Of a DNA stretch of 30,366 bases, positions 26,150-30,366 are shown piece by piece. Made by a program: the position numbers and the translations under genes. Positions within the stretch are counted from its first letter, which is position 1, and each line of letters starts with the position of its first letter. Source of the stretch: Gammaproteobacteria bacterium GWE2_37_16 (lineage in GTDB: Bacteria; Pseudomonadota; Gammaproteobacteria; UBA9339); the NCBI GenBank assembly GCA_001801285.1, contig MGXG01000102.1, forward strand, positions 1 to 30,366, written 5' to 3'. Below the pieces are notes generated by a model that saw nothing but the letters and a program-made list of their open reading frames with translations, was not told the DNA's origin and ran no database searches.

Positions 26150-27549
26150 ATACTTTCCTGTTCGTTGCTTGGTTTATACTGTTTGGCAAATTCTTCAAAA
26201 CTGATTACTTTTGCTATCATCTTCGGATGATTTTTTAAAATAAAATCAATATATAGGGCTTGAACACGTCTATTATGGATATATCCATCCTGATTATATG
26301 CCTCAACAATAGATTTAAAATTTAGTGAATGAATTTTCTCTTTAAATCCTTTCTCTATCTTGCTGATCTCTTCTTCCTTTAGATTTAACTTAGCATCCTC
26401 GATTACTCTAAAAACATGGTTATTATATGCTTGAACAGTTTCATTGTTTTTTTCTTCTTCTTTTTTCTGAGTCATTTTTTCTTTAGCATAATCTTCCATT
26501 GTGGATTTTACAGGAGAATAACCTGTTTTTGCCGGCTTAAAATCTTCATTTAATGCCGTTAAAAAATAAGCTGCAATGTTATTAATCTTCTGCTTTCTAT
26601 AGCTATCAGAATCTTGAACAAGTTTTAATTTTTCTAAAATATATTCACTATCGTATTTTTCTAACAAAGAATTTATTTGTGTAGATGAAAGATTTAATTT
26701 TTCTTTTAAAGTATTTTGTATTAACTCATCACATGGTTCCAAGTTCTGTTGGTCGTTTTCTTTTTTTCCCACGTTTTTTCGCTGCGTGTTCTGAATAAGA
26801 AGTGTTTTATTAAATGCGCCATTCTTGCCTATTATAAATCTAACCGCTTCAATTTGTTGCTTGATTCGTCTTAGTTCTATGGTAACAAAAATATCAGAAA
26901 ATTCGTTTACTTCTTGAATCGCCTTATCTAAAACTCTTTTTTTAAAGTCTTTAAATTTGTAGTATTTATTTTCTGAAACCCCCATTAATTTACGAAATAT
27001 AGAAAAATTTATCCAGCTAGTATGAGTTAGGTTTTTATACCTAACACAGTTTTCATAAAGAGCAAGAGCATAAGAAGATGTAAATTTTGATTGAATTAAT
27101 AAATTAATTTTCCCATAGATTTCAGGGCGATAAAGCAATTTCTTCAACTCTGGGCTATAACTATAGAAACATATACCGCTATCTATACGTGCACTGGCTA
27201 GAATGGCACTTGCATGCCATGAGCTCTTTTTGCTTATTCCACTCTCTCCTTTATTTTCTTTGTCTAAATTCTGATCAACATAATTGTTTGCTTCTAAAAG
27301 GTTCCACTCTAAAACGGTAGATATCAATGCCTTTATAGCTCTTTTTAACACTTCTATATCGTGGCTGTCATACCCTATCAGTTTAGCCAATTCACGAATC
27401 GTTATTGCATGTACTTCTTTTATTAGTAAATCATTATACGCATTATAGAGTAATGCGTTGCCTATCTTTCTCTGCACAAGCGATAAATTATTGGCACAAT
27501 GTATGATGCCAACATGTTTTTTTATTTCTATTATTTGTTGATTCAGCAT
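26146..27549 (-). CDS. repA: Plasmid replication initiator (Rep_3 superfamily-like)
   Basis: A 467-residue initiator. Residues ~15-240 form the winged-helix pair of Rep_3-type initiators: CANNLSLVQRKIGNALLYNA, TIRELAKLIGYDSHDI and a second domain with FRKLMGVSENKYYKFKDFKK. The last ~200 residues are Lys/Glu-rich and helical and go beyond the core. Four iterons lie 13-91 bp upstream of the ATG, so Rep should bind its own promoter region and both start replication and repress itself. A minus-strand TATAAT (27700-27705) with no good -35 is a possible promoter. No clear ribosome site is close to the ATG. It is the first gene of the operon with parB, dinB, xseA and xseB. Confidence 0.85.
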   Translation of the reverse strand: MLNQQIIEIKKHVGIIHCANNLSLVQRKIGNALLYNAYNDLLIKEVHAITIRELAKLIGYDSHDIEVLKRAIKALISTVLEWNLLEANNYVDQNLDKENKGESGISKKSSWHASAILASARIDSGICFYSYSPELKKLLYRPEIYGKINLLIQSKFTSSYALALYENCVRYKNLTHTSWINFSIFRKLMGVSENKYYKFKDFKKRVLDKAIQEVNEFSDIFVTIELRRIKQQIEAVRFIIGKNGAFNKTLLIQNTQRKNVGKKENDQQNLEPCDELIQNTLKEKLNLSSTQINSLLEKYDSEYILEKLKLVQDSDSYRKQKINNIAAYFLTALNEDFKPAKTGYSPVKSTMEDYAKEKMTQKKEEEKNNETVQAYNNHVFRVIEDAKLNLKEEEISKIEKGFKEKIHSLNFKSIVEAYNQDGYIHNRRVQALYIDFILKNHPKMIAKVISFEEFAKQYKPSNEQESI

Positions 27550-27561
27550 AAAAATTGCTTT

Positions 27562-27640
27562 ACCCCGTAAATGTCTCCTTTTATCCCGTAGAAGTCTCCT
27601 TTTATCCCGTAACCGTCCCTTATACCCCTGTAAACGTCCC
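27562..27640. repeat. Four iterons of the plasmid origin
   Basis: Direct repeats at about 21-bp spacing with core ATCCCGTAAACGTCTCC and variants: 27562-27578, 27583-27599, 27604-27619 and 27624-27640. A 21-bp (two helical turns) phase places them on one DNA face. They abut the rep start codon, the usual site for Rep binding and origin control. Confidence 0.85.
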
Positions 27641-27775
27641 TTTTCGCATGTGATTTATTCTATTTATCAATAAGTTAATCCGTCCGAAACATATTAAACA
27701 TTATAAATAAAGAAACACACTTGCGTGATTTTATTAAATATATTTTTAAGCAAAAGTACCTTTTTTTTATTCTAG
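27641..27775. other. AT-rich divergent region, likely origin core
   Basis: Very AT-rich DNA between the iterons and parA. TATCAATAAGTTA (27665-27677) matches the IHF consensus WATCAANNNNTTR exactly, and TTATCAATA is two changes from a DnaA box. These and the iterons make an origin likely, but no unwinding element is proved. Confidence 0.45.
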
Positions 27776-27804
27776 TTGCAAGGAAAACGTATTCCAAGTA
27801 ATAT
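27776..27804 (+). promoter_or_regulatory. Promoter of the parA operon
   Basis: TTGCAA (27776-27781), 17-bp spacer, TAATAT (27799-27804); each is 4/6 to the sigma-70 consensus. A second TAATATTGT lies 43 bp downstream (27842). The start point would fall within the inverted repeats that follow. Confidence 0.5.
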
Positions 27805-27837
27805 TGTATGTCTAAACATACATCAAAAGATGTATGT
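27805..27837. promoter_or_regulatory. Overlapping inverted repeats upstream of parA (operator or centromere)
   Basis: TGTATGT-CTAA-ACATACA (27805-27822) and ACATACATC-AAAA-GATGTATGT (27816-27837) share the middle arm, so two hairpins compete for it. Placed at the predicted start of transcription, between direct repeats TAATATTGTAYGT (27799 and 27842). Likely bound by ParB2, ParA or the RHH protein. Confidence 0.6.
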
Positions 27838-27872
27838 CTTGTAATATTGTACGTGAAAAAAGAGGGTTAGCA

Positions 27873-28742
27873 ATGAAAATAATAGCTGCTGTTAATAACA
27901 AAGGAGGGGTAGGAAAAACTACAGTTAGTAGGTTACTTACAGAATATTTTGCCAGATATCATAAAAAACGTGTTCTAGCTTTAGATCTAGATCCGCAATG
28001 TAATTTTTCCAATCGTTTTTTAAAAATGGAGATTGATCCTACTGAAGCAGAAGGAAAATTGCCGCCCATTCATCCAAGCTATAATTCATCTGCTGAGCAA
28101 GATGAATGGGATGGAAGAAGCAGTATTGCAGATATTTTTTTTGGTCAGAGCGTTACCCCGTATCCAACAAAGATACCATATGTAGAAATGCTGCCTGGTA
28201 ATTCTTCAAAACTTTTGCTCGCAGAAGCAGTAAGAAGAAATGAAGTAGTAGAGCAAGTACACAATCAATTATATAAGTTCTTGAATTTAAAGGAAATTCA
28301 AGAAGAATATGATGTTGTCGTGATAGATACTCCACCATCAAAAGGACCGTTAACTATTAGTGTTGTGAGAGCTGCTACAGATATACTTATACCTTCTACG
28401 ATGGAGCCACAGCCTATTGAGGGCATATACGGGATGTTGCAACTTTGGAGACAGGAGCAGATGCGTCGTAACCCTGACCACCCTTTAAATTTATTAGGCA
28501 TACTGCCTAATATGTTTAAAAAAGGGATTAATCTTCATGAAGGATTTTTAGAAAATTTAAAGAGAAATAAAAATATTTCCGAGTTTATTATAGGGGCAAC
28601 TTTAGGAAGAAGAACAATCTTTGCTGAAGTGGATGCCGATGGGGCTAAACCAGGATCGATATTTGACTTATCAGACAATCATGTTGCTAAACAAGAAGCA
28701 TTAGCTGTTTGTAATTTAGTTAATGAGAGGATAAAACAATGA
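27873..28742 (+). CDS. parA: ParA-family partition ATPase
   Basis: A 289-residue ParA. It starts MKIIAAVNNKGGVGKTT, with the deviant Walker A near the N-terminus; VVVIDTPPSKGP is Walker B and the LDLDPQCN motif follows strand two. The short N-terminus lacks the helix-turn-helix of P1-type ParA, so this is the small ParA type. I chose ATG 27873, with AGAGGG just upstream; an in-frame ATG at 27834 would start inside the inverted repeats and lacks a ribosome site. It overlaps parB2 by ATGA. ParA binds the nucleoid and moves plasmid copies with ParB. Regulation probably runs through the repeats at 27805-27837. Confidence 0.9.
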   Translation: MKIIAAVNNKGGVGKTTVSRLLTEYFARYHKKRVLALDLDPQCNFSNRFLKMEIDPTEAEGKLPPIHPSYNSSAEQDEWDGRSSIADIFFGQSVTPYPTKIPYVEMLPGNSSKLLLAEAVRRNEVVEQVHNQLYKFLNLKEIQEEYDVVVIDTPPSKGPLTISVVRAATDILIPSTMEPQPIEGIYGMLQLWRQEQMRRNPDHPLNLLGILPNMFKKGINLHEGFLENLKRNKNISEFIIGATLGRRTIFAEVDADGAKPGSIFDLSDNHVAKQEALAVCNLVNERIKQ

Positions 28743-29734
28743 GAAAAACATTTTCTTTATCGCGAGACATAGAAATGGGTATTAGTGAAACAATAGCCAC
28801 CGTTAAAAACAATATAGGACAATTGCGATATGAGGTTGTTCCTTTATTACGAATTAAGCTCGACCCTACTAACCCACGGAAATTGGCTATTACTAGAGAA
28901 ACATTAAATCAACCTATTCTTGAAAGCGATTCTGATTATTTGCGGAAAAAACAGGAAATGGAAAGATTGCAAAGTATGGCACATTCTATATCCAAAATAG
29001 GGGTAAGGCACGCTGTTGAAGTTTATAAAGACGGTTCGGATTACCGATTGATTTCTGGAGAAAGAAGGGTGTTGGCTTCACTTCTTGCTGGGAAAAAAGA
29101 TATTTCTGTTAGAATACTAGAACAAAAACCTACGGCACTAGACTTGAAATTTTTACAGTGGGTAGAAAATATTGAACGTGAAGATTTAAGCACGTGGGAA
29201 AAAATAGTTAATGTTCAGCAGCTAGCAGACGCATATATGAAACAGAACGGAAGTAAACTTTCTGCTATAAGTTTAGGGGAATTATTAGGATGCTCTAGAC
29301 AAGCTGCTACTACTTGGTTGACAGGCGCAGAAGCCCCGACCGATATTTTGGAGGCATCAAAGTTAGGGAAAGTACCTAATTTAGAGAAATTAGTTTTTTT
29401 AGCAAGAATTAAAGATCCGGTCGCTAGAAGCAAAAACCTGGAAGCTTGTATTAACAATGCTTCCTTAGATGAAATGAAGTTATTATTAGAGAAAAAAGGG
29501 GCAGGGGTAACGAAAGCCGTCGCTAGGTTGAAAAGGGGACGACCAGTTAAAAAAATTGCACTAGGTTATACAGAAAATGGGGTGATTTTAAAAAAAATAA
29601 TGGATATCGTGCTTGCTTCTGACGAATGTGCGCCTTATAAAAAAGAATTTGACAATATAAATTGGAATAATTTTAAAGATGCAGGCGTCGCTTTTAAAAA
29701 ATTTATTTCTTATATGGAAAAAGTTTATAATTAG
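28739..29734 (+). CDS. parB2: Plasmid ParB-type partition protein
   Basis: A 331-residue ParB partner of the adjacent parA (ATGA overlap at 28739). The ParB/Srx domain has KLDPTNPRK, LISGERRVLASLLAGKK and VENIEREDLSTWEK. A helix-turn-helix follows (LGELLGCSRQAATTWL). The C-terminal part (about 250-331) is basic and helical and has no family I can name. It differs strongly from the ParB at 25256-26149, so the plasmid has two ParB types. It probably binds the repeats upstream of parA. The downstream RHH gene starts 8 bp after the stop. Confidence 0.88.
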   Translation: MRKTFSLSRDIEMGISETIATVKNNIGQLRYEVVPLLRIKLDPTNPRKLAITRETLNQPILESDSDYLRKKQEMERLQSMAHSISKIGVRHAVEVYKDGSDYRLISGERRVLASLLAGKKDISVRILEQKPTALDLKFLQWVENIEREDLSTWEKIVNVQQLADAYMKQNGSKLSAISLGELLGCSRQAATTWLTGAEAPTDILEASKLGKVPNLEKLVFLARIKDPVARSKNLEACINNASLDEMKLLLEKKGAGVTKAVARLKRGRPVKKIALGYTENGVILKKIMDIVLASDECAPYKKEFDNINWNNFKDAGVAFKKFISYMEKVYN

Positions 29735-29742
29735 GCAAAAAT

Positions 29743-30102
29743 ATGAAAGAGAAATTTAAACCCGAAAGAATTACAGTTCGATTCCCGAAAGAATTACGAG
29801 ATTCCATGTTGCAAGCTATTGTAGATGATGGGTATGGGTTTCGAGGGAAAAGCAAATGGGCTATTGAGGCAATACAAAGATTTTTATCTTTGGAAAATTT
29901 TGTTGAGTTTGTAGATATAGGAAGCGAGGCTGGCGACGGAGAGTTAAAAGAAACAGAAACATTTCATTTACCAAGACATATTGTAGATGATTTAGATGCA
30001 GCGGTTCTTATTGTTAAAAAAGAACATCCCTATTTGGAAGGGGTGAGGAGTATAATTATCAGAGCGAGCATATTGCAACGATTATTCCGGGGCACAGTAT
30101 AA
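29743..30102 (+). CDS. Double ribbon-helix-helix DNA-binding protein
   Basis: A 119-residue protein with two similar halves. ITVRFPKELRDSMLQAIVDD ... RGKSKWAIEAIQRFL (about 10-48) and ETFHLPRHIVDDLDAAVLIV ... GVRSIIIRASILQRL (about 73-116) each look like an Arc/CopG ribbon-helix-helix: a beta strand, then two helices. One chain may thus fold like an RHH dimer. It is the third gene of the parA-parB2 operon. RHH proteins in such operons often repress the operon or bind the centromere; this is inferred from place and fold. The start ATG has little ribosome-site match (AAAAATATG). Confidence 0.75.
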   Translation: MKEKFKPERITVRFPKELRDSMLQAIVDDGYGFRGKSKWAIEAIQRFLSLENFVEFVDIGSEAGDGELKETETFHLPRHIVDDLDAAVLIVKKEHPYLEGVRSIIIRASILQRLFRGTV

Positions 30103-30104
30103 AT

Positions 30105-30173
30105 GTAAAGCTGCTTTACACTATAGGTAACCTATTGATTTTGAAATAAAAATTTATTATTTAAATAATAAAT
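30105..30173. repeat. Inverted repeats and 22-bp AT palindrome after the partition operon
   Basis: GTAAAGC-T-GCTTTAC (30105-30119), ATAGGT-A-ACCTAT (30123-30135) and a 22-bp palindrome with arms ATTTATTATTT/AAATAATAAAT (30152-30173). The first two could end parA-operon transcription or act as binding sites; no T-run of a classic terminator follows them. Confidence 0.5.
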
Positions 30174-30204
30174 AAAGCATTGCCTTGAAACAATATGCAT
30201 TAAA

Positions 30205-30222
30205 GGGAGACGTTTACGGGAT
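30205..30222 (-). repeat. Extra iteron, inverted relative to the rep iterons
   Basis: GGGAGACGTTTACGGGAT is the reverse complement of ATCCCGTAAACGTCTCCC, the consensus of the four iterons at 27562-27640. It lies 2.6 kb away beyond the partition genes. Only one copy is seen here. Confidence 0.75.
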
Positions 30223-30366
30223 GTAATACGGGGGTCGTTTCTGTCTAAAATACCTTATTTAAGCTTGATCATAAAATCAGCTTTAAATGATTTAATCTCT
30301 TAGGGTTAAATTCCCCGAAGCTTGCTTCGAAAAATTCAAAAAAGGAGTATGAAAGTGTAGAATTAA

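Noticed and set aside
27562..27640. Possible CRISPR array
   Set aside because: Repeats are 21-bp contiguous units with no variable spacers and lie at the rep start; they are iterons.
27834..27872. Earlier in-frame ATG for parA
   Set aside because: It lies within the inverted repeat and has no ribosome site; the ATG at 27873 has AGAGGG and gives the standard ParA N-terminus.
30316..30329. CGAAGC-TT-GCTTCG hairpin as a terminator
   Set aside because: Six-bp stem with no T-run on either strand; no gene ends close by.
30349..30360. ATG AAA GTG TAG preceded by AAAGGAG near the right end
   Set aside because: Only three codons, and the Shine-Dalgarno-like motif is 1 base from the ATG, too close to work.

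Overview
The window is AT-rich DNA that looks like a plasmid, or most of one, from a host-associated intracellular bacterium. Two things point this way. A plasmid replication and partition core lies at the right end. The left end encodes proteins built from eukaryote-like modules: ankyrin repeats, TPRs, an F-box-like segment and a CaaX-type C-terminus. This mix is typical of Legionellales (Legionella, Coxiellaceae, Berkiella-like) and of Rickettsiales. The sequence alone does not settle which, and I see no rRNA, tRNA, relaxase, conjugation gene or complete insertion sequence.

Left region (1-8.5 kb): a short plus-strand ORF of unknown function is followed by six minus-strand genes that look like candidate effectors. 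They are two paralogous ankyrin-like proteins (503-2293 and 4632-5939), an unrecognised protein (2632-3606), two TPR proteins with related N-termini (3674-4516 and 7584-8495), and an F-box-like protein (5964-7550). The 3674-4516 product ends in CCVIL, a textbook prenylation box, and its gene holds four exact TTAGGG units.

Middle region (8.6-19.9 kb): a minus-strand defence cluster, in transcription order SNF2 helicase, Type III-like Mod methyltransferase, DUF1016 PD-(D/E)XK nuclease, Type III-like Res helicase-nuclease, a small interrupted ORF coupled to res by ATGA, and a helicase with a C-terminal nuclease-like domain. An apparent gene remnant and repeated 9-bp motifs lie at its left edge.

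19.9-21.9 kb: an ankyrin-repeat protein with a C-terminal HxE...PCxxC signature, which suggests a deaminase-type effector or toxin.

22.0-27.6 kb: a minus-strand operon whose genes abut or overlap by 4 bp: rep - parB - dinB - xseA - xseB. The xseB gene is fused to ankyrin repeats, and xseA carries an N-terminal DUF5710 module. Iterons lie directly upstream of rep. Replication, a chromosomal-type ParB, an error-prone polymerase and exonuclease VII are therefore expressed together.

27.6-30.4 kb: a divergent plus-strand partition operon, parA - parB2 - a double ribbon-helix-helix gene. It is preceded by a promoter and overlapping inverted repeats and followed by an AT-rich palindrome and one more iteron copy in reverse orientation.
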